In this document: piece by piece, positions 51,621-60,229 of the stretch | How the letters are laid out: each line of letters opens with the position of its first letter | Numbering within the stretch: position 1 is the first letter of the stretch | From: VXNF01 sp965116465 | Lineage (GTDB): Bacteria; Actinomycetota; Acidimicrobiia; Acidimicrobiales; CATQHL01 | DNA length: 64,000 nucleotides | Direction of reading: 5' to 3' | NCBI GenBank assembly: GCA_965116465.1 | Contig: OZ220687.1 | Coordinates: 3,348,001 to 3,412,000, forward strand | The notes under the pieces: generated by a model | What the model saw: the letters and a program-made list of their open reading frames with translations, nothing else | What the model was told of the DNA's origin: nothing | The model's database searches: none | Program-made: the position numbers and the translations under genes

Positions 51621-51868
51621 CCGCCGGCCAGCGGCGTGATGAAGTGGACCTCGGCGCCGGGGGGCACCGGCTCGTACATCGGGTCGGGGATGATGTCGCC
51701 GTCGATGGCGACCGCCGTGGCCGACGTCCGGTCGAGGTGGGCCCTGATGCCGGGGAACATCTCCTCCAGCTTGCGCAGCAGTTCCCGCACCGTGGCGGCC
51801 TCCACGTCCACGTGCGCCACGCCGCCGGTGAGGCGGCGCTGGTTGGAACTGAAGTGCACCTGCGCCAT
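51617..51868 (-). CDS. MoaD/ThiS-like sulfur carrier protein
   Basis: This 83-aa ubiquitin-fold protein ends in FITPLAGG, whose terminal Gly-Gly is the site of thiocarboxylate formation. VRELLRKLEEMFPGI and VPPGAEVHFI fit MoaD-like carriers. Its ATG shares one base with the TGA of the molybdenum hydroxylase large subunit (TGATG), so it is the last gene of that operon. It may serve molybdopterin synthesis for the hydroxylase, or donate sulfur to another target. No activating MoeB-like gene is in the window. Confidence 0.82.
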   Translation of the reverse strand: MAQVHFSSNQRRLTGGVAHVDVEAATVRELLRKLEEMFPGIRAHLDRTSATAVAIDGDIIPDPMYEPVPPGAEVHFITPLAGG

Positions 51869-54120
51869 CAGCCTCCGTCGCCGTTGCCGGACATGATCGC
51901 TTCGAGCACCCGCGGCGGCGACATCGGCAGCTCGCGGATGCGCGCACCGGTGGCGTCGTAAACCGCGTTGGCCAGAGCCGGCAGCGGCGGCACGATGCCC
52001 ACCTCGCCGACGCCGCGCACCCCGTACGGGTGGTTGGGGTTGGGCACCTCCACGATGATGGTCTCGATCATCGGCAGGTCCGAGGCCACCGGGATGCGGT
52101 AGTCCAGGAACCCGGGATTCTGCATGACGCCGCCGGCGTCGTGGATGTACTCCTCGTTGAGGGCCCAGCCGATGCCCTGCACCACGCCGCCCTGCATCTG
52201 GCCCTCCACGTAGTCGGGGTGGATGGCGGTGCCGGCGTCCTGGGCGGTCGTGTAGCGCTCCACGGTCACCCGGCCGGTCTCGTCATCGACCGACACGTCG
52301 GTGACCTGCACCGAGAAGGCGGGACCGGCGCCCCGCGCGTTCAGCGAGGCGGTGGCGCCCAAGGGCCCGCCGGTCCGGCTCGCCTCGGCGGTGATGGCGG
52401 CCAGCGCCAGCGGTTCGTGCTCGCCGCCGCTGTGGATGGCCTGGCCGTCGGCCCACTCCACCTCGTCGACGTCACACTCCCACATCCGGGCGGCACGCCC
52501 CCGCAGTTGTCCCTTCACGTCGCGGCAGGCCTCCACGACAGCCATACCGGTTGCGAACGTGGCGCGGCTGCCCTCGGTGACGTCGGTGAAGCCCACCACC
52601 TCGGTGTCGCCCACAACCGGCTGGATGGAATGCACGTCGATGCCCAGCTCCTCGGCGGCCATCAGCGCCATGGAGGCCCTGCTGCCGCCGATGTCGGGGC
52701 TGCCGGTGACCACGGTGGCGGTGCCGTTCTCGTTGAGGTTCACCGTGGCGCTCGACGCCTCGCCGATGTTGAACCAGAACCCGCTGGCCACGCCCCGCCC
52801 GTGGCCGGGGGCCGGCTCGCTGCGATAGTGCTCGCTGTCGCGGATGGCCTCCAGGCACTCCCGCAGCCCGATCTGGGACCACTTCGGTCCGTAGGGGGCC
52901 CGGTCGCCCTCGCCGGGACAGTTGAGGAGCCGCAGGTCGATGGGGTCCATGTCCAGGCGCCGGGCCAGTTCGTCCACGAGGGTGTCGGTGGCGAAGGCCG
53001 CCATCGGCGCCGACGGCGCCCGGTAGGCGACGTTCACGGGCTTGTTCAGGACGACCTCGAAGCCCTCGATCAGGAAGTTCTCCACGTTGTAGGGCGTCAC
53101 GACACACATGCAGCCGAGCATCGCCCAGGGACCCGGGAAGGCCCCGCTCTCGTAGGCCAGCCACGCCTTGGCGGCGGTGATCCTCCCGTCGTCGGTGGCG
53201 CCGAGCTTGACGCGGATCACTGAACCCGGCGTGGGGCCGGTCGCCCGGAAGACCTCGTCACGGCTCATCACCAGCTTCACCGGGCGGCCGGCCCGGGACG
53301 AGAGTTCGACGGCGAGGGGCTCCAGGTAGATGGTGGTCTTGCCGCCGAAGCCGCCGCCGATCTCGGCGGGGATCACTTTGATGCGCGAGGTGTCCCAGCC
53401 CAGCATGGCGGCGGTCTGCGAGCGCACCCGGAAGTGGCCCTGCGAGGAGCACCAGATGACCGTCTTGCCGTCCTGGCCGGTGTCGGCCACGCAGGCGTGG
53501 GGCTCGATGTAGCCCTGGTGGACCGCCTTGGTGACGAACTCGCCCTCCACGACGATGTCGGCCCCGGCGAGCGCCTCATCCACGTTGCCGCGCTCGTAGC
53601 AGGTGCGGTTGGCCACGTTGGAGGGCGCGGTGGGCTCGGAGTCCAGGCCGGTCGTGAGGATGTCCTCGTGCAGCAGCGGGGCGCCGGGCTCCATGGCCTC
53701 GAGGATGTCCAGGGTGTGGGGAAGCACCTCGTAGGTCACCTCGATGGCCTCGGCCGCGTCGCGGGCCGCCCGGCGGGTGGCGGCGGCCACGGCGGCGACG
53801 GCATGGCCCTCGTAGAGCACCTTGTCGCGGGCCATCAGGTTGCGCGTCATGTTCCGTTCGGGGTCGTCGGCCGGCAGATCGGGGAAGTCGGCGCCGGTGA
53901 TGATCGCCCGAACACCGGGCATCGCCTCGGCTGCCGAGGTGTCGATGGCGACGATGCGGGCGTGGGCGTGCGGGGAGCGCAGGATGTGCCCGTACAGCAT
54001 TCCCGGCAGCACCAGGTCGGCCGCGTAGCGGGCCTTGCCGACGACCTTGTCGAGGCCGTCGTGGCGTACCGGGCGCGTCCCGACGTAGCGGTAACTGGGC
54101 CGTTGTCCGGTGATGGTCAT
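51868..54120 (-). CDS. Molybdenum hydroxylase large subunit (xanthine dehydrogenase/aldehyde oxidase type)
   Basis: This 750-aa catalytic subunit binds the molybdopterin-cytosine dinucleotide cofactor and hydroxylates a heterocycle or aldehyde using water. The N-terminal VGKARYAADLVLPGMLYG and EIGGGFGGKT are present. The active-site loop is AYRAPSAPMAAF, unlike the AYRCSFR of form I CO dehydrogenase, so it is not a CoxL. The catalytic Glu is in GVGEVGIVPPLPALANAV near the C-terminus. The start is ATG 54120, overlapping the Fe-S subunit stop (ATGA). The substrate is unknown; neighbours hint at a nitrogen heterocycle. Confidence 0.92.
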   Translation of the reverse strand: MTITGQRPSYRYVGTRPVRHDGLDKVVGKARYAADLVLPGMLYGHILRSPHAHARIVAIDTSAAEAMPGVRAIITGADFPDLPADDPERNMTRNLMARDKVLYEGHAVAAVAAATRRAARDAAEAIEVTYEVLPHTLDILEAMEPGAPLLHEDILTTGLDSEPTAPSNVANRTCYERGNVDEALAGADIVVEGEFVTKAVHQGYIEPHACVADTGQDGKTVIWCSSQGHFRVRSQTAAMLGWDTSRIKVIPAEIGGGFGGKTTIYLEPLAVELSSRAGRPVKLVMSRDEVFRATGPTPGSVIRVKLGATDDGRITAAKAWLAYESGAFPGPWAMLGCMCVVTPYNVENFLIEGFEVVLNKPVNVAYRAPSAPMAAFATDTLVDELARRLDMDPIDLRLLNCPGEGDRAPYGPKWSQIGLRECLEAIRDSEHYRSEPAPGHGRGVASGFWFNIGEASSATVNLNENGTATVVTGSPDIGGSRASMALMAAEELGIDVHSIQPVVGDTEVVGFTDVTEGSRATFATGMAVVEACRDVKGQLRGRAARMWECDVDEVEWADGQAIHSGGEHEPLALAAITAEASRTGGPLGATASLNARGAGPAFSVQVTDVSVDDETGRVTVERYTTAQDAGTAIHPDYVEGQMQGGVVQGIGWALNEEYIHDAGGVMQNPGFLDYRIPVASDLPMIETIIVEVPNPNHPYGVRGVGEVGIVPPLPALANAVYDATGARIRELPMSPPRVLEAIMSGNGDGG

Positions 54121-54611
54121 CCCGCCACCTCCTCCTTCTCCTGCTGCATGACGGCTGCCGCCGCCAGCACCGAGCGGATGATCTTGTCGTATCCCGTGCA
54201 GCGGCAGAGGTTGCCGGCCAGCGCGAAGCGAACCTCGGTCTCGCTCGGGTCGGGGTTGCGATCGAGCAGGGCCTTGGCCGCGACCAGGAAGCCCGGTGTG
54301 CACACGCCGCACTGCAGGGCGGCGCCCTCCAGGAAGCACTGCTGCAGCGGGTGCAGGTCGTCGCCGGTGGCGATGCCCTCGACGGTGACGATGGTGGCGC
54401 CGTCGGCTTCGGGGGCGAAGACGAGGCACGAGCACTGCAGCCGGCCGTCCATGATGATCGAGCAGGCGCCGCAGTCGCCGGTGCCGCAGCCCTCCTTGGC
54501 GCCCATGAGGCGCACCTCGTCGCGCAGGGCGTCCAGAAGGGACTCGCCCGCGTCACAGAGGAACTCGACGTCGTCGCCGTTGATGTTGCAGCTCACGTGG
54601 GTACGGCTCAC
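54117..54611 (-). CDS. Molybdenum hydroxylase [2Fe-2S] small subunit
   Basis: This 164-aa electron-transfer subunit carries a plant-type cluster site (C-GTGD-C-GA-C with a fourth Cys in LQCSC) at about residues 41-65. The second cluster has CGVC and CRC in the C-terminal four-helix domain (LQCGVCTPGF and GNLCRCTGYDKI). GTG 54611 gives the expected N-terminus. It overlaps both neighbours by 4 bp, so the three subunits are translationally coupled. Confidence 0.95.
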   Translation of the reverse strand: MSRTHVSCNINGDDVEFLCDAGESLLDALRDEVRLMGAKEGCGTGDCGACSIIMDGRLQCSCLVFAPEADGATIVTVEGIATGDDLHPLQQCFLEGAALQCGVCTPGFLVAAKALLDRNPDPSETEVRFALAGNLCRCTGYDKIIRSVLAAAAVMQQEKEEVAG

Positions 54612-55474
54612 CGCCCACCTCCGTTCCCGGCCCGTCCGGCCGCTTCCAGCACCGCCCGCTTGGCGAGCACACCCCCCACCTGCCGCCGGTAGGCGATGGT
54701 GCCCCGCTTGTCGTCGATGGGGCTGGCGGCTTCGGCGCACGCCGCGGCGACGGTGGCCAGGACATCGTCGGTGATCGGCCCGCCCACGAGTGCTTCGGCG
54801 GCGGCGGGGACGAGCACGACTGTCGGCGCCACCGCGGCCAGCGCGATCGTCGCAGCGGTGCAGCTGCCATCGGCGTCGAGAGTGACGCGAGCTGCCGCGC
54901 CGACGATGGCGATGTCCATCTCGGTGCGCGGGATCAGTCGCAGGTAGGCGTCGGAGGTGCGTGCCGGCGGCCGGTCGATCTCGAATTCCACGATGAACTC
55001 CCCCGGAGCGAGAGAGGTGCGCCCCGGACCCGTCGGGATGTCCACCACTGCCACGGTGCGCTCACCGTCGGGCCCGGCCACGACGGCCTGCGCATCGTTG
55101 ACGACCAGGGAGGGGACGGAGTCGGCGGCCGGCGAGGCGTTGCAGAGATTGCCGCCCAGGCTCGCCCGGTTCTGGATCTGATCCGATCCGATGAGCCCGC
55201 CCGCGTACACGAGACCGGGCAGGTCCGCGGCGAGTTCGGCATTGCCGGTGAGGTCGGCCGTCGGGGCCGCCGCTCCGATCCGCCAGGTGCCATCGTCGAG
55301 CGACACCTCCAGCAGGCGGGGGATCTTCTTCAGGTCGATGGCGAGGGTGGGTTCGGGACGCCCGGCCCGTACCTGAGGCACGAGGTCGGTGGCGCCCGCA
55401 AAGACCTGCGCTCCGGGCTCTGAGCCGAGCAGTTCCACCGCCTCGGCGACCGAGGTCGGCGCGGCGTACCTCAC
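54608..55474 (-). CDS. Molybdenum hydroxylase FAD-binding medium subunit
   Basis: This 288-aa subunit passes electrons from the Fe-S clusters to the final acceptor. FAD-binding motifs are VFAGATDLVPQVRAG (about residues 24-38) and the segment ending RASLGGNLCNASPAAD (about 103-118). A C-terminal CO_deh_flav_C domain follows. It is the first gene of the operon: medium, small, large subunit, MoaD-like. About 210 bp separate it from the divergent ornithine-cyclodeaminase-like gene, a likely shared control region. Confidence 0.93.
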   Translation of the reverse strand: MRYAAPTSVAEAVELLGSEPGAQVFAGATDLVPQVRAGRPEPTLAIDLKKIPRLLEVSLDDGTWRIGAAAPTADLTGNAELAADLPGLVYAGGLIGSDQIQNRASLGGNLCNASPAADSVPSLVVNDAQAVVAGPDGERTVAVVDIPTGPGRTSLAPGEFIVEFEIDRPPARTSDAYLRLIPRTEMDIAIVGAAARVTLDADGSCTAATIALAAVAPTVVLVPAAAEALVGGPITDDVLATVAAACAEAASPIDDKRGTIAYRRQVGGVLAKRAVLEAAGRAGNGGGR

Positions 55475-55684
55475 AATCCGGCTTCTCTCACGTCACGCTC
55501 TCCCTTCGGGGCGGCTGCGGTGCAGACTCTATTGCCCGGACCGCATCACCGGTGACCGGCCGGTCATTTTGTTGTGTACAGACGGCTCGGGTCGGGGAAT
55601 GCTCACCGCCCCCGCAGGCCTCCGACGATACAGGGGCCGAAGTGTGCTGAAGGCGGCGACCACGGCGCCCCGGCCCGGCGGTCG

Positions 55685-56674
55685 ATGTCCCCGGACACCG
55701 TGTGCGAGGCTGCGGGCGTGGAGGTTCTCGACGCCGCGGCGGTCCGGGCCGCCACGCCGTGGCCGGCGCTGATCGAGGCGATCGCCGCGGCCCTCATCGA
55801 CCCGGTCGCCGTCGCGCCCGAGCGGCATGTCCATCCGCTGGCCCTCCCGGGCGGGGGAGAGGGGTCGGTGCTGGTGATGCCGGCATGGCGGTCGGGGGAC
55901 GTCATCGGCGTGAAGGCGGTGACCTACCTCCCCACGAACGAAGGCACTTCGAATCCCACGGTCAACGCCGGCTACCTGCTGTTCGACGGCCGTTCGGGCC
56001 GGCTCGCCGCGACGCTGGACGGGGACGAGTTGACGGTGCGTCGCACGGCCGCCGCGTCGGCTCTCGCGGCGCGCCACCTCGCCCGCCGGGACGCCGACCG
56101 CCTGCTCCTGATCGGGACGGGTCAACTGGCACCGGTGGTGGCGCGGGCCCACGCCCACGGCCGGGAACTTGCGGCGGTGGAGATCTGGGGGCGCAGCGCC
56201 CGTCGTGCGCAGAGCGTGGTCGATGACCTGTCCCGCGCCGGGCTGCCCGCCGGTGTGGCGGACGATCTGAACGACGCCGTGGCGCGCGCCGATCTGATCT
56301 CCTGCGTCACCGGCGCCACCGAGCCGCTGCTCGCCGGCCGGCTGCTGCAGCCCGGGACGCACGTGGATCTCATCGGCAGCTTCCGTCCGGACATGCGCGA
56401 GGCCGACGACGAGGCGGTCCGGCGTGCGGCCGTCTTCGTGGACACGCGACCCGGGGCGCTGCGCTCCGGCGACCTGGCGCAGCCCCTGGCCGCGGGTGTG
56501 ATCGGCGAGGGTTCGATTCTCGGCGACCTCGCCGATCTCGTGACGGGCCGCCATCCGGGACGGGAGAATGCCCAACAGATCACCCTGTTCAAGTCGGCCG
56601 GGTTCGCCTTGGCCGATCTGGCGGCAGCACGGTTGGTCCGTCGGTCGCGCCACGGCAGCCGCCCGGACAGCTGA
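55685..56674 (+). CDS. Ornithine cyclodeaminase/mu-crystallin family protein
   Basis: This 329-aa NAD(P)-dependent protein belongs to a family that includes ornithine and lysine cyclodeaminases, ketimine reductases and alanine dehydrogenases. Seen are YLPTNEGTSNPTVNAGYLLFD, RTAAASALAARHLA and the Rossmann motif LLLIGTGQLAPVVARAHA. HVDLIGSFRPDMREAD completes the family pattern. ATG 55685 is used; GTG 55718 is also plausible. It probably reduces a cyclic imine or releases ammonia from an amino acid. It heads the rightward cluster up to 61.2 kb. Confidence 0.87.
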   Translation: MSPDTVCEAAGVEVLDAAAVRAATPWPALIEAIAAALIDPVAVAPERHVHPLALPGGGEGSVLVMPAWRSGDVIGVKAVTYLPTNEGTSNPTVNAGYLLFDGRSGRLAATLDGDELTVRRTAAASALAARHLARRDADRLLLIGTGQLAPVVARAHAHGRELAAVEIWGRSARRAQSVVDDLSRAGLPAGVADDLNDAVARADLISCVTGATEPLLAGRLLQPGTHVDLIGSFRPDMREADDEAVRRAAVFVDTRPGALRSGDLAQPLAAGVIGEGSILGDLADLVTGRHPGRENAQQITLFKSAGFALADLAAARLVRRSRHGSRPDS

Positions 56675-56785
56675 CCAGGTGCGGACTGCACACGAGTCCA
56701 AGAGAATTGTCCGGATCGCCTATCGTCGATGGATCGGTAACTCCGTAGAGTTGCCTGCCGCGTCCGTTTCCCCATGAGGTCGGCG

Positions 56786-57559
56786 ATGACTCGAATCCTT
56801 TGGATCAACCCCGTCGGCACCGACGCCTACGACGCTCCGATCGGCGCGGAGCTGCGTGCCGAGGCGGCTCCGGGCACGCGGGTCGACGTGTGCTCGCTGC
56901 CCGGTGCCGGACCGCAGCACCTGGAGTGGAACGCCCTCGAGGCCGTGGTGGCGGGGCCGACGATGGGCGTGATCCGCTGGGCGGCCGAGGGAGGCGCCTA
57001 CGACGCGGCCGTGATCGGATGCTTCTACGACCCGTTCCTGCGCGGGGCCCGGGAGCTGTCGGGGGCCATGGCCGTGACCGCGCCGGCCGAGGCCTGCCTC
57101 CATGTCGCCTCGACGGTCGGGGAGCGCATCTCCATCCTCGTGGGTCGCAAGAAGTGGATCCCCGAGATGCACGAGAACGTCGTGAAGTACGGGTTCGGCG
57201 ACCGCCTGGCCTCGTTCCGCGTCCTGGAGATGAGCGTGGACGACTTCCAGGCCGACCCCCAATTCACACAGCAGCGGATCATGGCCGAGGCCGAGGCCGC
57301 CGTCGCGGCGGACAGGGCCGACGCCGTCATCCTCGGATGCACCATCGAGTTCGGCTTCTACCGGGAGGTGCAGCGCAAGATCGCGGTGCCCGTCATCGAC
57401 GCCATCACCGCGCCGCTCCGGTACGCCGAGTTCCTGGCCACTCTCGGCGCCGACCACGGCTGGCGGACCAGCCGGGCGGGGGGTTACGACGCCGTGCCCC
57501 CGCGGGAGCTGGCGTGGGTCCCGGTCGTCGAGCCGGTGCTGAACGCCGACCCGCGGTGA
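56786..57559 (+). CDS. Asp/Glu/hydantoin racemase family protein
   Basis: This 257-aa protein has two half-sites, each with a catalytic Cys: VIGCFYDPF (about residue 75) and VILGCTIEF (about 189). That matches cofactor-independent racemases such as hydantoin and aspartate racemases. ATG 56786 has GAGG 6-7 nt upstream; ATG 56774 is less likely. It is followed after 19 bp by the S-Me-THD gene. Its likely role is to invert the chiral centre of a cyclic or amino-acid intermediate. Confidence 0.87.
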   Translation: MTRILWINPVGTDAYDAPIGAELRAEAAPGTRVDVCSLPGAGPQHLEWNALEAVVAGPTMGVIRWAAEGGAYDAAVIGCFYDPFLRGARELSGAMAVTAPAEACLHVASTVGERISILVGRKKWIPEMHENVVKYGFGDRLASFRVLEMSVDDFQADPQFTQQRIMAEAEAAVAADRADAVILGCTIEFGFYREVQRKIAVPVIDAITAPLRYAEFLATLGADHGWRTSRAGGYDAVPPRELAWVPVVEPVLNADPR

Positions 57560-57578
57560 AGGGGTCCCGGTACTGACG

Positions 57579-58649
57579 ATGGACCTCCTGACCCACGACG
57601 ACATCGAGACGCTCTGCCTCGGGGCCACGCTGCTGGGCACCGGTGGTGGCGGCGACCCCTACGTGGCGAAACTCCTGGCGCAGCAGGCCCTGGCCACCTA
57701 CGGCCCGGTCCGGGTCGTCGACCCCGGGGACCTGCCGCCGGATGCGCTGGTGCTCACCACGGCGGTGATCGGGGCGCCCACGGTGACCCTCGAGAAGATC
57801 CCCGCCGGCACCGAGTTCGTGGGGTCGGTGGAGGCCCTGGCCTCGTATCTCGGCAAGGAGCCGGCGGCCATCATGTCCATCGAGGTGGGCGGGCTCAACA
57901 CGCTCGTGCCCATCGCCACGGCGGCCGAGATGGGCCTGCCGATCGTGAACGCCGACGGCATGCGCCGGGCGTTCCCGCAGATCGAGATGACCGTCTTCAC
58001 GCTGGCGGGCCTGCCCGCCGGTCCACTGTCGATCGCCGATGAGAAGGGCAACCAGTGCGTGTTCCGGACCACGAACAACCACGTGGCCGAGGCGCTGGCC
58101 CGGGCCGCGGTGATCCAACTGGGCATGGCCAACGCCATCAGCTGCTACCCGCTGACCGCCGGGCAGATCGCCGAGGGCGCCATCGTCGGCTCGCTGACCT
58201 ACTGCAACAAGGTGGCCGGGCTGCTCGAGGCGGTCCAGCGGGCCGACGAGGGCGCCTGGGAGCGGTTCCTGTCCGAGTCCGGCTCGGTGGAGTTCTTCCG
58301 GGGCAAGGTCGTGGACCTGGATCGGCGGACGACGGCGGGGTTCGCCCGCTCCACGGTGATCCTCGAGGATCTCGACGGCACCGGCGGAACCATGCGCATC
58401 GAGGTGCAGAACGAGAACCTGATCGCCTTCTGCGACGGCGAGGCCGTCATCACCACGCCGAATCTCATCTGCATGCTGGACCTCGAGACGTTCGACCCCA
58501 TCACCACCGAGTACATCGCCTACGGCCACCGGGTCATCGTCATCGGCATGCCCTGCGCGCCCGAATGGCACCGGCCGGGCATGCTCGAACTCGTCGGGCC
58601 ACAGGCGTTCGGCTACGACGACGTGGACTTCGTGGAGCTGCCCCGATGA
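57579..58649 (+). CDS. S-Me-THD (former DUF917) family protein
   Basis: This 356-aa protein matches the family formerly called DUF917, now named for S-methyl-thiohydantoin desulfurase. Seen are the N-terminal LGTGGGGDPY, IMSIEVGGLNTLVP (about residues 105-118), LPIVNADGMRRAFPQ and a C-terminal beta-rich domain. Members are commonly encoded next to HyuA-like genes, as here (4-bp ATGA overlap). The family name and neighbours suggest action on a thiohydantoin or hydantoin ring; the true substrate is not established. Confidence 0.85.
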   Translation: MDLLTHDDIETLCLGATLLGTGGGGDPYVAKLLAQQALATYGPVRVVDPGDLPPDALVLTTAVIGAPTVTLEKIPAGTEFVGSVEALASYLGKEPAAIMSIEVGGLNTLVPIATAAEMGLPIVNADGMRRAFPQIEMTVFTLAGLPAGPLSIADEKGNQCVFRTTNNHVAEALARAAVIQLGMANAISCYPLTAGQIAEGAIVGSLTYCNKVAGLLEAVQRADEGAWERFLSESGSVEFFRGKVVDLDRRTTAGFARSTVILEDLDGTGGTMRIEVQNENLIAFCDGEAVITTPNLICMLDLETFDPITTEYIAYGHRVIVIGMPCAPEWHRPGMLELVGPQAFGYDDVDFVELPR

Positions 58650-60217
58650 GCCCGGCCAGCGACTCCCGGGACCTCCGCGTCGGCATCGACGTCGGCGGCA
58701 CCAACACCGACGCGGTCGTGATCGACGCCGCCGGCGAGGTCCTGGCCGCGAAGAAGGTGGCCACGACCCCCGAGCCCATCGACGGCATCAGATCGGCCCT
58801 CGACGGGGTGCTGGCGGGGCTCGAGCACTCGCGGATCGCCAAGGCGATGCTGGGGACCACGCACTCGGCCAACGCCATCATCCAGCGGCGCGGCCTGGAC
58901 AGGGTGGCCATGCTGCGCCTCGCCGCCCCCTCCTCGCTGGGGATCAGCCCCGGCGCCGCCTGGCCCGACGACATCCGCGCCGGGGTCATCGGCACGACCG
59001 CCATCATCGAGGGCGGCCACGAGTACAACGGCAAGGAGATCGCCGCTCTGGACACCGAGGCGGTCAAGCGCCTGGCCGCCGAGGCGGTCCGGGCGGGGTG
59101 CCGGTCGATCGCGGTCGCGGGCGCCTTCAGCCCGGCGACCACCGACCACGAGATCCGCGCCCGGGAGATCCTGCAGGCCGAGCTCGGTGCCGACTTCCCG
59201 GTCTCGCTCAGCTACGAGATCGGCTCGCTGGGCTTGCTGGAGCGGGAGAACGCCACGATCCTGAACGCCGCGCTGCTGAGTGTGGCGACCGGCGTGATCA
59301 GCGGCTTCGAGGGGGCCCTTGCCGAGCATCGCCTGGACGTCGCCGCCTATCTCACGCAGAACGACGGGACGCTGATGATGGCGGCCGAGGCGGGCCAGTA
59401 CCCGGTCTTGACCCTCGGCTCGGGCCCGACCAACTCCATGCGGGGCGCCTGCGCACTCGCCGGCGTGGATGACGCCATCGTCATCGACGTGGGGGGCACG
59501 TCGGCCGACGCGGGGATCCTCGTCGGCGGCTTCCCGCGACATTCCTCGGCGGCGATCGAGGTCGGCGGTGTGCGCACCAACTTCCGGATGCCCGACCTGA
59601 TATCCATGGGTCTCGGCGGCGGGACCATCGTCCGCAATGCGGGCGCCGACCTGCGCATCGGGCCCGATTCGGTGGGTTACGACGTGGCGACCGATGCAAT
59701 CTGCGTCGGCGGCGACGTCCTCACGCTGTCCGACGTCTCGCTGGCGGCCGGGCGGATGACCGGATTCGGCGATCCGGCCAGGGTGCGGACGCTCGACGCC
59801 GACGTCGTGGGCGGTGCCCTGGGGTGGGTCGACGAGCAGATCTCGATCGTGAGTGAGAGGATGAAGTCGACGCGGGCGGCGCTGCCCCTCCTCGCCGTCG
59901 GCGGCGGCGCCCATCTCGTTCCCGATGCGATCCCCGGGGTGTCCGAAGTGATCCGTCCGAGGCACCAGTCCGTGGCCAACGCCTACGGGGCCGGGATCGC
60001 CGAGGCATCCGGGTCGGTCGACCGGGTCTACAGCTACGACACCTCGAGCCGTGAGGACTGCCTGGACGATGCCCGCGAGCTGGCGGTGAACGCCGCGGTC
60101 CGCGCCGGCGCGGATCCCGACCAGGTGCGGATCACCACCGTGACCGAAGTGCCGATGACCTACGTGCCGGGTGGAGGGTGCCGCGTCATGGTCAAGGCGG
60201 CGGGTCCGCTCGCCTGA
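58646..60217 (+). CDS. HyuA-like hydantoinase/oxoprolinase subunit
   Basis: This 523-aa ASKHA-fold ATPase of the hydantoinase A/oxoprolinase family uses ATP to open 5-membered cyclic amides. The phosphate loop VGIDVGGTNTDAVVID is at about residues 12-27. MLGTTHSANAIIQRRGL and VIDVGGTSADAGILVGG are further nucleotide-site parts. It is shorter than classical HyuA (about 690 aa), and no HyuB partner follows. It starts at ATG 58646, within the stop of the S-Me-THD gene, so the two are coupled and may work as a complex. Confidence 0.88.
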   Translation: MSPASDSRDLRVGIDVGGTNTDAVVIDAAGEVLAAKKVATTPEPIDGIRSALDGVLAGLEHSRIAKAMLGTTHSANAIIQRRGLDRVAMLRLAAPSSLGISPGAAWPDDIRAGVIGTTAIIEGGHEYNGKEIAALDTEAVKRLAAEAVRAGCRSIAVAGAFSPATTDHEIRAREILQAELGADFPVSLSYEIGSLGLLERENATILNAALLSVATGVISGFEGALAEHRLDVAAYLTQNDGTLMMAAEAGQYPVLTLGSGPTNSMRGACALAGVDDAIVIDVGGTSADAGILVGGFPRHSSAAIEVGGVRTNFRMPDLISMGLGGGTIVRNAGADLRIGPDSVGYDVATDAICVGGDVLTLSDVSLAAGRMTGFGDPARVRTLDADVVGGALGWVDEQISIVSERMKSTRAALPLLAVGGGAHLVPDAIPGVSEVIRPRHQSVANAYGAGIAEASGSVDRVYSYDTSSREDCLDDARELAVNAAVRAGADPDQVRITTVTEVPMTYVPGGGCRVMVKAAGPLA

Positions 60218-60229
60218 GGGGCGGTCGCC

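Noticed and set aside
51868..55474. Aerobic CO dehydrogenase (coxMSL)
   Set aside because: The subunit set matches, but the active-site loop reads AYRAPSAP and not the AYRCSFR of form I CO dehydrogenase.
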